This document shows, one piece after another, positions 25,159 through 33,838 of a stretch of 64,000 nt of DNA. This DNA comes from Saccharibacillus alkalitolerans (lineage in GTDB: Bacteria > Bacillota > Bacilli > Paenibacillales > Paenibacillaceae), in contig NZ_JAAFGS010000003.1 of assembly GCF_011090185.1 (NCBI RefSeq), positions 620,001 through 684,000 of the forward strand. The letters run 5' to 3'. Every line of letters starts with the position of its first letter. Position 1 is the first letter of the stretch. The notes below the pieces were generated by a model, which was given only the letters and a program-made list of their open reading frames with translations, did not search any database and had not been told where the DNA came from. The translations under genes were made by a program, and so were the position numbers.

Positions 25159-25410
25159 GGCGATGCGGCACGCGAGCCCCGCCTTGCCCTCCCCGCCCTC
25201 GGCGATGCGGCACGCGAGCCCCGCTCTGCCCTTCCTGCTCTTGGCGATGCGGCACGCGAGCCCCGCTCTGCCCTCCCCGCTCTCGGCGATGCGGCACGCG
25301 AGCCCCGCTCTGCCCTTCCTGCTCTTGGCGATGCGGCACGCGAGCCCCGCTCTGCCCTTTCCGCCTTCGGCGATGCGGCACGCGAGCCCTGCCTTGCCCT
25401 CCCTCCGAGA
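25159..25410. repeat. 42-bp tandem repeat array (minisatellite)
   Basis: The core GGCGATGCGGCACGCGAGCC recurs at 25159, 25201, 25243, 25285, 25327 and 25369, exactly 42 bp apart. Adjacent halves vary between two alternating types (CTTCCTGCTCTT or CTCCCCGCTCTC). The period is 14 codons, so several frames stay open through it. The stretch 25411-25564 after it shows no gene. Confidence 0.95.
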
Positions 25411-25564
25411 GCGGGCGAACTGGCGGAGCTGATTTCGAATTGGAGCGACTTTCGGCTTTCTTCCCCCTCCTCTGAATCTTTCACTCCAATAAAAGGGGAA
25501 GAAAACGAGCCGGAGCGACAATCGAAATCAGCGCAGCCCGACAGAACGCCGCTCCCGCTCCCCC

Positions 25565-26770
25565 TTAAATCCCCGCCAACACCTCATACCACACGCCGCG
25601 CTTCGAATACAGCTTCTCCCGCACTTCGCTCCAACCGCCCAAATATTGAATATCGAACAACCCCGGCGGAACCGGATAACTCGACTCGAATTCGGCGTAT
25701 ACTTCCGGATCGGTCGGTCGGAATCCGTTGTCCGCGAACACCCGCTGCGCTTCGGCCGACCAGAGGAAGTCCAAGAACGCTTCGGCGGCTTCCCGCGTAC
25801 CGTGTTTATCGACATTGGCGTCCACGACGGCGGCGGGATTCTCGATCAAAATCGTGTCGTCGGGAACGACCACCTCGTATTTCGCGCCCTGCTTGATCCG
25901 GGCCGCCAGCTCGTTCTCGTACGTGACCAGCGCGTCTCCCACGCCGTATTCGAACGCCGCCATCGAAGCGCGGCCGCTTTTATCGAGAGACTCGATATTC
26001 GCGTGTACCGACTCCAGAAACGTTTTGGCGAATGCCGGATCTTTTTGCCCCGTCCGGCGTTCCGACTCTTTGAGTCCCGCGCCGTAGATCGCGTTGATGT
26101 CCCACTGCGCTCCGCCCGACGTCTTCGGATTCGGGTACAGCACTTTGACTCCGGGCTTCGCCAAGTCAGCAAAGTTCTTTATTCCGAGCGGATTGCCTTC
26201 CCGCGTCCCGATCGCGACGACCGAGCGCGTGATCATGCCCCCGTCCGGCTTGTCTTTCCAATTTTCGTTCACGAGTCCCGCTTTCGTCAGCTTGTCGATG
26301 TCGCCTTCCAGCGACAGCAGCGTCACATCCGCTTCGAATCCGCCCGCGATGGCGCGCGCCTGCGTGCCGGACGCTTCGTACGATTCTTCGAACGTGACCG
26401 TCTGACCGGTCTCTTCCTTCCACTTTTGCTGAAACAGCGGAATAATGTCCTGCACCGAATCTTTCACGACGCTGTAGGCGCCGATTACGAGCTTCACGTC
26501 GCCCTGCTGCTCCGCTCCTCCGCCGCTGCCGCCGCTTTCGGCCGCGCTCTCGCGTCCCGCGCAGCCGGCCAGCAGGGAACCCGTCAGCGCCGCCGCCGCC
26601 ATCAGCGCGGACAGCCGCTTAAGCGGACTCCGTTTTACGCGGGACGGTTCGGCGTCCCGCCTGCGCCGCGCGCCGCCTTGTTCGCTTCGGTCCGTTCCGG
26701 CGCTTGACCGTCGTTCGCCGCCGTCCGATTCCGCCTGCCCGCCGCCCGGTCGTATGTTATTGCGTCTCAT
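25565..26770 (-). CDS. sbp: Sulfate ABC transporter substrate-binding lipoprotein
   Basis: 401-residue Sbp/CysP-type protein. A lipobox (LTGSLLAGC) follows a hydrophobic helix, then come GAYSVVKDSVQDIIPLF, SYEASGTQARAIAGG, GNPLGIKNFADLAKPGVKV and NPKTSGGAQWDINAIYG, the sulfate-binding family core. The start is odd: ATG 26770 has GAGGG ten bases upstream, but about 55 Arg/Gly/Ser-rich residues precede the signal helix and no later start codon exists. It is last in the cys operon, 73 bases after cysA. Confidence 0.92.
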   Translation of the reverse strand: MRRNNIRPGGGQAESDGGERRSSAGTDRSEQGGARRRRDAEPSRVKRSPLKRLSALMAAAALTGSLLAGCAGRESAAESGGSGGGAEQQGDVKLVIGAYSVVKDSVQDIIPLFQQKWKEETGQTVTFEESYEASGTQARAIAGGFEADVTLLSLEGDIDKLTKAGLVNENWKDKPDGGMITRSVVAIGTREGNPLGIKNFADLAKPGVKVLYPNPKTSGGAQWDINAIYGAGLKESERRTGQKDPAFAKTFLESVHANIESLDKSGRASMAAFEYGVGDALVTYENELAARIKQGAKYEVVVPDDTILIENPAAVVDANVDKHGTREAAEAFLDFLWSAEAQRVFADNGFRPTDPEVYAEFESSYPVPPGLFDIQYLGGWSEVREKLYSKRGVWYEVLAGI

Positions 26771-26843
26771 CCGCTTCACACCCTCGTTTAATGTGTTAAC
26801 GTTATCCCGTATGCTTCGGCAGTCTTCGCCGTATCGCCCGCCG

Positions 26844-27908
26844 TCAGATCATCATCGACATCGGATCCGCTTTGAATCGATTCTCGGCAATCCAGCTGCG
26901 CTCGTCATTGTACAAATAAGCTCGGTGCACCAGTACGCGCACAGGGTCTCCGACCTGAAGCGAATCTTTTTCCAGCGAACGGTACGTGATCAGGCTCTGC
27001 TCGCCGACCTGCACCTCGACCAACCATTGGCTGCCGCGGAAATGCAGATGCCGCACGACGCCTTCTTCGGTGGCGGACAGCAGCGTGAACTCATTCGGGC
27101 GTCCCGCTTCGACATATTCCGGCCTGATCAATGCCCGCGTCCCCGCCTTGGCAGCCGCCAAATCGAAACCGTGCAGCTTCGCCGCGTGCTCCACCTGCGT
27201 CGATTCTCCGATAAACGAAGCGACGAACGGCGTGGCCGGTTCTTTGTAAATATGCCACGGCGTCCCTTTTTGCTCGACCCTGCCCTGGCTGATGACCATG
27301 ATCTCGTCCGCGACTTCGATCGCTTCGTCCTGGTCGTGCGTGACGAAGATCGACGTGATGCCGACCCGCTCGATCAGCTCCCGCAGCCACGAGCGCAGCT
27401 CCTGCCGAATCTTGGCGTCGATCGCCGCGAACGGCTCGTCGAGCAGCAGCAGTTGAGGCTCGGGAGCCAGCGCGCGGGCAAACGCTACCCGCTGACGCTG
27501 CCCGCCCGAGAGCTGCTGCGGATAGCGCTGTTCGAATCCTTTGAGTCCCGTCAGCTCCACCAGTTCCGTGACCCGGTCGCGGATTTGCGCTTTGGGCGCT
27601 TTTTTGACTTTGAGTCCGTAAGCGATATTTTCGAACACGGTCATATGCTTGAACAGCGCATAGTTCTGGAACACGAAGCCGATACCTCTCTCCTGCGTCG
27701 GCAGATCGTTGACCCTTTTGCCGTGGAACAGAATCTCGCCGGAATCCGGCGTTTCCAATCCCGCCAGCATGCGCAGAATGGACGTCTTGCCGCCGCCGCT
27801 CGGACCGAGGAGGCCGATCAGATGCCCTTTTTGAATGCCGAACGAGACGTCCTTCACTGCATGGAAACTGCCGAAATGTTTGTCGAGCCCGCGAACTTCC
27901 ACATGCAT
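26844..27908 (-). CDS. cysA: Sulfate ABC transporter ATP-binding protein
   Basis: 354-residue ATPase of the CysA/MalK class. The Walker A is GPSGGGKT, the signature LSGGQRQR, the Walker B LLLDEPFAAID and the switch histidine FVTHDQDEA. A C-terminal TOBE-like regulatory domain of about 110 residues follows. It starts one base after the cysW stop. It powers sulfate (or thiosulfate) import through CysT/CysW. Confidence 0.93.
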   Translation of the reverse strand: MHVEVRGLDKHFGSFHAVKDVSFGIQKGHLIGLLGPSGGGKTSILRMLAGLETPDSGEILFHGKRVNDLPTQERGIGFVFQNYALFKHMTVFENIAYGLKVKKAPKAQIRDRVTELVELTGLKGFEQRYPQQLSGGQRQRVAFARALAPEPQLLLLDEPFAAIDAKIRQELRSWLRELIERVGITSIFVTHDQDEAIEVADEIMVISQGRVEQKGTPWHIYKEPATPFVASFIGESTQVEHAAKLHGFDLAAAKAGTRALIRPEYVEAGRPNEFTLLSATEEGVVRHLHFRGSQWLVEVQVGEQSLITYRSLEKDSLQVGDPVRVLVHRAYLYNDERSWIAENRFKADPMSMMI

Positions 27909-27909
27909 C

Positions 27910-28707
27910 TTAATGCACTTCCCTTCTCTTCTTCGTCCATTCCATCAGCAGCAGCAGCCCGGCCGAGAACGCCGCCAGAATCAGCGCGATGCCTCCGGCC
28001 GCCGCGATATTGAAGTTCTCCACGTCCTGATACACGAGCGTCGTCGCCGTCTGCGTCCGGTTGATGATATTGCCCGACACGACCAGCACAGCGCCGAATT
28101 CGCCCATCGAGCGCGCGATCGTCAGAACCGCCCCGTATGCGACGCCCCAACGGATCGACGGCCAGGTCACGCGGCGGAACGTCGTCCAGCCGTAAGCGCC
28201 CAGCGTGGCCGAAGCCTGCTCTTGATCGTCGCCGATCTCTTCCAGCACCGGCATGATCTCGCGCACCATGAGCGGGAACGTCACGAACAGCGTCGCGATG
28301 ACCATGCCCGGGAACGCGTACACGATATTGAAGCCGATGTTTTGAAAAAAGGAACCGATCGCCGTATCCGGACCGACCAGCAGCACGATCATCAGGCCCC
28401 CGATGACCGGCGACACGGCATACGGCAGGTCGACGATGCTGTTCATGACGCTGCGCAGCCGGCGGCCGAGCCATTTGCCCCGCACCAGATACAGCGCCGT
28501 CATGATGCCGAATACGCCGTTCAGCACCGTGACGCAGAGCACGACTAGCCCGGTCATCATCAGCGCGTGCAGCGCTTCGGGACGGGTGACGGCTTCCGCG
28601 AAGCCCGACCATCCGTTCGAAAAAGCGCTTTGCACCATTTTGGCGAGCGGCGCGACCAGCAGGACGGCGAAGACGGCATAAGTCAGAATGATCCACAGTT
28701 TTCTCAT
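27910..28707 (-). CDS. cysW: Sulfate ABC transporter permease
   Basis: 265-residue CysW-family permease with six hydrophobic segments. Family motifs are DLPYAVSPVIGGLMIVLLVG and EEIGDDQEQASATLGAYGWTTF with the EAA-like loop. SMGEFGAVLVVSGNI near the end is diagnostic for CysW/CysT proteins. It is three bases downstream of cysT. Confidence 0.93.
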   Translation of the reverse strand: MRKLWIILTYAVFAVLLVAPLAKMVQSAFSNGWSGFAEAVTRPEALHALMMTGLVVLCVTVLNGVFGIMTALYLVRGKWLGRRLRSVMNSIVDLPYAVSPVIGGLMIVLLVGPDTAIGSFFQNIGFNIVYAFPGMVIATLFVTFPLMVREIMPVLEEIGDDQEQASATLGAYGWTTFRRVTWPSIRWGVAYGAVLTIARSMGEFGAVLVVSGNIINRTQTATTLVYQDVENFNIAAAGGIALILAAFSAGLLLLMEWTKKRREVH

Positions 28708-28710
28708 CGT

Positions 28711-29529
28711 TTAATTCCGACCTCCCCTGCGCTGTACCCGGTTAATGAGCCAAAGGATGCCCAGCGATAAAGTCAGCAGCAGCACCGATACGGCGGCCGC
28801 GCCCAGATTGTTGTCGCTCTCCACTTCCCCGTAAATGAACACGGAAGCCGTCAGCGTCTTGGCCGGAATATTGCCCGCGACCAATACGACGGCGCCGAAT
28901 TCGGCGAGCGCCCGCGAGAAGGCCAGCATGGCTCCCCCGGCGATTCCCGGAGCGATCTGCGGCAGAATGACGCGAAAAAAAGTAGTCGCGCGCGATGCTC
29001 CGAGCGTATACGAAGCTTCCTCCGCCGATGCGTCCATCTCCTCCAGCAGCGGCTGAATGGCGCGGATCACGAACGGGAACGTGACGAAGACCATCGCGAT
29101 CACGATCGCCGGCTGGTGAAACACGATATCGAAGCCGAACTTTTCCGCAATGCCGCCGACCCAGCTGTTCGGTCCGAGCAGCAGCAGGATCATCAGCCCG
29201 CCGACGGCCGTCGGCAGCGCGAACGGCAGGTCGACGAGACTGTTCAGCACGGTCCGTCCAGGGAAACGATAGCGTACCAGCACCCAGGCGATCATCGTTC
29301 CGATCAGCACATTGATGACGGTGGCGACCAAGGCGAGCTTCAGCGTCAGCAGCACGGCTTTCCACGCGATAGGATCGGAGACGTTTTCCCAGAACGGTCC
29401 CCAACCTTCCGAGAAAGAATAGACGTACACGCCCGCTATGGGAAGTACGATCAATACGACAAAATACAGCAGGACCGTCGAACGAAAACCGTAGGTCCAG
29501 CCTTTGTGACGCAGCCATGACGTTTGCAC
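28711..29529 (-). CDS. cysT: Sulfate ABC transporter permease
   Basis: 272-residue CysT (CysU) permease and first gene of the sulfate operon. Marks are DLPFALPTAVGGLMILLLLG, EEMDASAEEASYTLGASRATTF and ALAEFGAVVLVAGNIPAKT. The frame opens with a TTG at 29544 that overlaps GGAGG; the GTG at 29529, eight bases after GGAGG, is the better start. A consensus promoter lies 60 bases upstream. Confidence 0.93.
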   Translation of the reverse strand: MQTSWLRHKGWTYGFRSTVLLYFVVLIVLPIAGVYVYSFSEGWGPFWENVSDPIAWKAVLLTLKLALVATVINVLIGTMIAWVLVRYRFPGRTVLNSLVDLPFALPTAVGGLMILLLLGPNSWVGGIAEKFGFDIVFHQPAIVIAMVFVTFPFVIRAIQPLLEEMDASAEEASYTLGASRATTFFRVILPQIAPGIAGGAMLAFSRALAEFGAVVLVAGNIPAKTLTASVFIYGEVESDNNLGAAAVSVLLLTLSLGILWLINRVQRRGGRN

Positions 29530-29588
29530 CGGATATTCCTCCAACTCTTCATTATTCCCATTAGACTACTCGGTTTAACTTACTGCAT

Positions 29589-29617
29589 AATGTATCAGGG
29601 TTACGGATTAGCGTCAA
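29589..29617 (-). promoter_or_regulatory. Promoter of the cys operon
   Basis: On the minus strand TTGACG (29617-29612), 17-base spacer, TACATT (29594-29589). Confidence 0.75.
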
Positions 29618-29729
29618 TCGCTTTTTTCGGAAAGGATTTATCCGGTCGCAGGCATATCGACGACTGCCGGGTATATACTGAAGAGGAAGCTGACAGGCGC
29701 AGTGCCTGAGAAAACAAGGAGGAATTCGC

Positions 29730-30131
29730 ATGCTGCATACGTTCGAACTGTCCACCTCCCGCCGCGACGAGATCGTCGACATCACGCCGCAGGTGAGGGA
29801 GCTTATCCGGCAGAGCGGCGTCCGGGAAGGACTCGCCTTCGTGTATTGTCCGCATACGACGGCCGGCATCGCCATCAACGAAAATGCCGATCCCGACGTC
29901 AAACGCGATATTCTGATGATTCTGGACGAGGTGTATCCGTGGGAGCATCCCAAGTACCGCCATGCCGAAGGGAATACGGCGGCGCATCTGAAAGCCATTA
30001 CCTGCGGCTCGTCCCAAACGGTGATCATCCAGGACGGTCGCCCGGTGCTGGGCACCTGGCAGGGCATCTACTTCTGCGAATTCGACGGGCCGCGTTCCAG
30101 GACGTTTAAGGTGAAAATTGTGGAGGGGTAG
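29730..30131 (+). CDS. yjbQ: YjbQ/UPF0047 family protein
   Basis: 133-residue single-domain protein of the YjbQ family, for which thiamine-phosphate synthase activity has been reported in E. coli; the physiological role is uncertain. Conserved residues are in [37 protein letters not shown] and [15 protein letters not shown] (His/Glu/Asp metal-like pocket). AAGGAGG stands nine bases before the ATG. It is a lone gene, divergent from cysT, with its own terminator. Confidence 0.93.
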   Translation: MLHTFELSTSRRDEIVDITPQVRELIRQSGVREGLAFVYCPHTTAGIAINENADPDVKRDILMILDEVYPWEHPKYRHAEGNTAAHLKAITCGSSQTVIIQDGRPVLGTWQGIYFCEFDGPRSRTFKVKIVEG

Positions 30132-30169
30132 AGAGTTAGAACAGGACTTTCTGTCCCCCTGACAGACCA

Positions 30170-30236
30170 AACAGCCGCCTGCCGCGAATTCCGGAAAGCT
30201 TCCGGGCGCGAGCGGGCGGCTGTTCGGCCTTTTTTC
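30170..30236 (+). terminator. Terminator of yjbQ
   Basis: AACAGCCGCC (30170-30179) pairs with GGCGGCTGTT (30215-30224). A smaller CCGGAA/TTCCGG helix lies inside, and TTTTTT follows at 30230. Confidence 0.82.
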
Positions 30237-30239
30237 GGA

Positions 30240-30570
30240 TTTATCCAATCCGCGACGATCCAACCCGGTTCTATCCGCTTTCGCCCTCCGGAATGACTTC
30301 TGAAGTTTTGTCAGCTTTTTTGCAGCATAAAAGTCCCTCCGCGTACTTCCGCAAAATACTCGTTTTTTCCGTTCCCGTAACTTTTCTGTTCCTGACCCTC
30401 ACTCAGAGAAAAGTCCGTTTTGATCGTTCCGGATCTTTTGAATCAAGCGATCGCTTACGATATCCGCTCCCAGCGCTTTCATCATTTGCTGCAAAAATTT
30501 CAGCCTTTTATCGTCTTTTCACTTTTCCGCTCAAATAAACAGGGTTAACCCATATATGGATGAAACAAAA
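30240..30570. other. Gene-free AT-rich stretch
   Basis: I see no gene. An 81-codon plus-strand open frame (30293-30538) has no ribosome-binding site and a composition unlike its neighbours. GGGTTAACCC at about 30542-30551 is a short palindrome without assigned role. Confidence 0.6.
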
Positions 30571-30571
30571 C

Positions 30572-30606
30572 TCGAAAAGCCCATATCTCGGGAAGATATG
30601 GGCTTT
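30572..30606 (-). terminator. Terminator after the TetR gene
   Basis: AAAGCCCATATCT (30576-30588) pairs perfectly with AGATATGGGCTTT (30594-30606) around a 5-base loop. It lies about 100 bases past the TetR stop. Confidence 0.82.
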
Positions 30607-30703
30607 CTAAAAAACTTGGTTTTCTTCCGCAAAAGCGGTATCCGCCTGCTCAGCTGCGATAACTTTATGCAGTGTCGCATCAAAGCGTCTCTAAATTAAC
30701 CTT

Positions 30704-31306
30704 TCAACGTCTTGAAGCAGGCAGATGCAGATTTTCGCATAAAATGCGCACATGCCTCACCGCGGCATCATGGACTTCTTCGAACGAAACTTTTTCCTGA
30801 ATGTAATAGGAGATGAATCCGTGCGCGGACAAGAACAAGCTGAGCGGCACGCTGTTCAGCGATTCCTCCGTATGCAGGCTCTGATCCAGATGTCCGCGAA
30901 CGATGGATGCGAACAGCTCCAGACATCGGCCCTGTTCGTTCCGGCAGTAAGCCAGCAGCTCTTCGTCGCGCGTCATGAACATGATTTCGTATTGATGCGG
31001 ATGATCCAGGCCGAAGCGGATGAATTCCAGCAGCAGCAGTTCGGTGCGCGTAAATTCTTCCGTCTCCGGCACGTTCATCACGCTGTTCAGGCAGCTCGAC
31101 AAATAGCCGAAGTCCTCAATAACGATGGCGTAAAACAGTTCCGCTTTTTCTTTAAAGTGATAGTAGAGCGAGCCATGGCTGTAACCGAGATGCTGTCCGA
31201 TACTGCGCATGGAAATGGCACGGTATCCTTTGGTGATGAACAAGTGCCTGGCCGCCTCCAAAATTCGCTCCCGCGACAATTCCTGCTCTACTGCTCTTCT
31301 CGCCAT
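30704..31306 (-). CDS. TetR/AcrR-family transcriptional regulator
   Basis: 200-residue repressor-type protein. The N-terminal helix-turn-helix (SRERILEAARHLFITKGYRAISMRSIGQHLGYSHGSLYYHF, seen in parts such as YSHGSLYYHFKEKAELF) is typical; the C-terminal part is an all-helical ligand domain of the TetR_C type. It begins five bases after the yigZ stop, with GAAGGGG inside yigZ, so it is the second gene of that transcript. The ligand and targets are unknown. Confidence 0.9.
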   Translation of the reverse strand: MARRAVEQELSRERILEAARHLFITKGYRAISMRSIGQHLGYSHGSLYYHFKEKAELFYAIVIEDFGYLSSCLNSVMNVPETEEFTRTELLLLEFIRFGLDHPHQYEIMFMTRDEELLAYCRNEQGRCLELFASIVRGHLDQSLHTEESLNSVPLSLFLSAHGFISYYIQEKVSFEEVHDAAVRHVRILCENLHLPASRR

Positions 31307-31311
31307 AGTCG

Positions 31312-31944
31312 TTATTCCCCTTCGATGTAATAAACCGGGTCTCCCTTCACGATGTCGGCCTGCCCCTGCGTCAGGTCGGTAATCCAGGAGATGAAACGAT
31401 CGGCTTCGCCGGACGGCGGCAGACAGAGCAGCGTCACTTTGTCCGTGAACTGCGTGTCGCCCGTACGGACTTCGCGTTCGCGAAGTTCGTTCTCCACTTT
31501 GCCGTGCCAGGTATAATCGATTGTCACGAATATCTGCGTATGCAGCACCCGCGTGATCTCTTCTCCGGCTTCCACCGCGGCCACGGCTCCGTCCGCGTAA
31601 GCGCGAATCAGGCCGCCGGCGCCCAGCATGATGCCGCCGAAATAGCGCGTCACGACGACCGCCACGTTTTTGAGTTCCCGGTTTTTCAATACTTCCAAAA
31701 TGGGCTTTCCGGCCGTTCCGCTGGGTTCCCCGTCGTCGGACTGCCGTTGAATCTCATCACGCTCGCCGAGCAGGTAAGCCGAACAGTTGTGGGTAGCGTC
31801 GCGATGAAGCTTTTTGATTTCGTCGATAAAAGCAATGGCTTCCTCTTCCGTCGAGACGGGTCGAATATGGCCGATAAAGCGCGATTTGCGAATGACGATT
31901 TCTTTTTGCCCTTCGCTTCTGACGGTCTTGTAGCGTTCCAACAT
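31312..31944 (-). CDS. YigZ/IMPACT-family protein
   Basis: 210-residue protein of the YigZ (UPF0029, IMPACT) family. The conserved N-terminal domain shows KSRFIGHIRPVSTEEEA, DATHNCSAYLLG, SDDGEPSGTAGKPILEVL and VVVTRYFGGIMLGAGGLIRAY, and a C-terminal DUF1949-like ferredoxin fold follows. The eukaryotic relative IMPACT regulates Gcn2; the bacterial role is unknown. ATG 31944 gives the family N-terminus; the frame is open 18 codons further. AAGGAAAGG upstream is separated from the ATG by AGGTT-CGAA-AACCT, a short hairpin. Confidence 0.9.
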   Translation of the reverse strand: MLERYKTVRSEGQKEIVIRKSRFIGHIRPVSTEEEAIAFIDEIKKLHRDATHNCSAYLLGERDEIQRQSDDGEPSGTAGKPILEVLKNRELKNVAVVVTRYFGGIMLGAGGLIRAYADGAVAAVEAGEEITRVLHTQIFVTIDYTWHGKVENELREREVRTGDTQFTDKVTLLCLPPSGEADRFISWITDLTQGQADIVKGDPVYYIEGE

Positions 31945-32147
31945 ATAGGTTTTCGAACCTTTCCTTATAGTAGAAAGCAGCCCCCCTAGTCCGAACACGC
32001 GATAAATCCGCGATTCGGATGGGTGAACTGCTTTCCTCTGTTTGGCCCGGGGCTTCCGCTTAACAGCAAATTAACCGGTGGTTATTCTCTTATTAAAACA
32101 GGAATTGACGCTTCCGTAAAGATTCATGTCAGCATTATTCCGCGGAA

Positions 32148-33503
32148 TTATTCCGACAGGCGCGATTCCAGTTCGGCTTTTTCTTTTTCGAAGCCCGGCT
32201 TGCCGAGCAGCGCGAACATGTTCTTCTTGTACGCTTCGACGCCCGGCTGGTCGAACGGGTTGACGCCCAGCAGGTAGCCGCTGATGCCGCAGGCTTTCTC
32301 GAAGAAGTACACGAGGTAGCCGAACGTGTACGGGCTGAAATCCTTGATGTTGACGATCAGGTTCGGCACCTGGCCGTCCGTGTGCGCCAGCATCGTGCCC
32401 TGGAACGCCTTCTTGTTGACGAAGTCCATCGTCTTGCCGGCGAGGAAGTTCAGGCCGTCCAGATCGTCCGGATCTTCTTCGATCGTGATCTGCTCGGACA
32501 CGTTTTCCACCTGGATCACGGTCTCGAAGATGTTGCGGCTGCCTTCTTGAATGAATTGGCCCATCGAGTGCAGGTCGGTCGAGAAGTCCACGGAGGACGG
32601 ATAGATGCCTTTGAAGTCTTTGCCTTCGCTCTCGCCGAACAGCTGCTTCCACCATTCCGACACGAAGTGCAGCGACGGCTCGTAGTTGACGAGAATTTCC
32701 GTGCCTTTGCCTTTGCGGTACAGCGCGTTGCGGACGGCTGCATATTGATACGCTTCGTTCTCGGCCACGTTCGGATTCGAGAATTCGTCGGAAGCGTCGG
32801 CCGCGCCCTGCATCATGGCGTCGATGTCCACGCCGGCAGCCGCGATCGGCAGCAGGCCGACAGCCGTCAGCACGGAGTAGCGTCCGCCCACGTCGTCCGG
32901 AATGATGAACGATTCATAGCCTTCTTCGGTCGCCAGTTTCTTCAGCGCGCCGCGGGCTTTGTCCGTTGTCGCATAGATGCGCTTGCGCGCTTCTTCCTTG
33001 CCGTACTTCTTCTCCAGGGCGGCGCGGAAGAGACGGAACGCGATCGCCGGTTCCGTCGTCGTGCCGGATTTGGAGATGACGTTGACGGAGAAGTCTTTGC
33101 CTTCGATCAGCTGCATCAGATGCGCGACATACGTCGAGCTGATGCTGTTGCCGGCGAAGAAGACCTGCGGAGTCTTGCGCTGGGACTTGTCCTGCACGTT
33201 GTAGAAGGAATTCGTCAGCATCTCGATCGCGGCGCGGGCGCCCAGGTACGAACCGCCGATACCGATCACGATCAGCACTTCGGAGTCGCTCTGGATTTTT
33301 TCGGCCGCCTTCTTGATGCGCGCGAATTCTTCTTTGTCGTACGCTTTCGGCAGGTCGATCCAGCCGAGGTAGTCGGAACCTACGCCGGTCTTGTTGTGAA
33401 GCTGCTCGTGGGCGAGCTTGATCGGCTCCGCGAAGTAGTCGACTTCGTGCTGGGCGACGAATCCGAGCGCTTTGCTGTAATCGAAATGAACGTTTTTAGC
33501 CAT
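32148..33503 (-). CDS. pgi: Glucose-6-phosphate isomerase
   Basis: 451-residue glycolytic isomerase converting glucose 6-phosphate to fructose 6-phosphate. The length matches the short Firmicute form. Substrate-binding segments [61 protein letters not shown] and the C-terminal [13 protein letters not shown] are all intact. GGAGG lies ten bases before the ATG. It lies downstream of transketolase but is separated from it by a terminator. Confidence 0.97.
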   Translation of the reverse strand: MAKNVHFDYSKALGFVAQHEVDYFAEPIKLAHEQLHNKTGVGSDYLGWIDLPKAYDKEEFARIKKAAEKIQSDSEVLIVIGIGGSYLGARAAIEMLTNSFYNVQDKSQRKTPQVFFAGNSISSTYVAHLMQLIEGKDFSVNVISKSGTTTEPAIAFRLFRAALEKKYGKEEARKRIYATTDKARGALKKLATEEGYESFIIPDDVGGRYSVLTAVGLLPIAAAGVDIDAMMQGAADASDEFSNPNVAENEAYQYAAVRNALYRKGKGTEILVNYEPSLHFVSEWWKQLFGESEGKDFKGIYPSSVDFSTDLHSMGQFIQEGSRNIFETVIQVENVSEQITIEEDPDDLDGLNFLAGKTMDFVNKKAFQGTMLAHTDGQVPNLIVNIKDFSPYTFGYLVYFFEKACGISGYLLGVNPFDQPGVEAYKKNMFALLGKPGFEKEKAELESRLSE

Positions 33504-33673
33504 AATGAAAAGCCTCCTCTGAATTTGCTGCTTTTTGCCGCTTGCAGGGTGCTGCGCGGTTAAACATCCAGAACCAGCATACTGGATTTCCGGGACAGAG
33601 ACAAGCGAGACCGATCACACCCCGGACGGAATAATCGCCGTCCGAACATGCGTCCGCCGTGCTTCTGCCGCAT

Positions 33674-33747
33674 AAAAAACGCCCCTGGCGTTATCCGGCC
33701 GGAGTTCATCACCGGATGCTCTCTTTCGCACGGACGCCGCAGGGGCG
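33674..33747 (-). terminator. Terminator of tkt with long internal loop
   Basis: CGCCCCTG (33680-33687 complement) pairs with CAGGGGCG (33740-33747) on the minus strand around about 52 bases. The loop can itself fold via ATCCGG/CCGGAT. Six T follow. The rest of the 335-base gap between tkt and pgi shows no gene. Confidence 0.7.
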
Positions 33748-33838
33748 AAAAAGCGTTGTCCGCTCCTAGGAACCGGGTCGACCGCGGCGGAACAAGCCGC
33801 AGCGGCCGCTCCGGAAGGAATCGGGACGCGCTCAAATA

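Noticed and set aside
25159-25410. CRISPR array
   Set aside because: The repeats are contiguous 42-bp tandem units with no unique spacers, and no cas genes are near.
24853-25521. 222-codon minus-strand open frame through the 42-bp repeats
   Set aside because: It runs through both repeat arrays and hairpins, has no ribosome-binding site, and stays open only because the repeat length is divisible by three.
30293-30538. 81-codon plus-strand open frame
   Set aside because: No ribosome-binding site, atypical composition, lies between two terminators.
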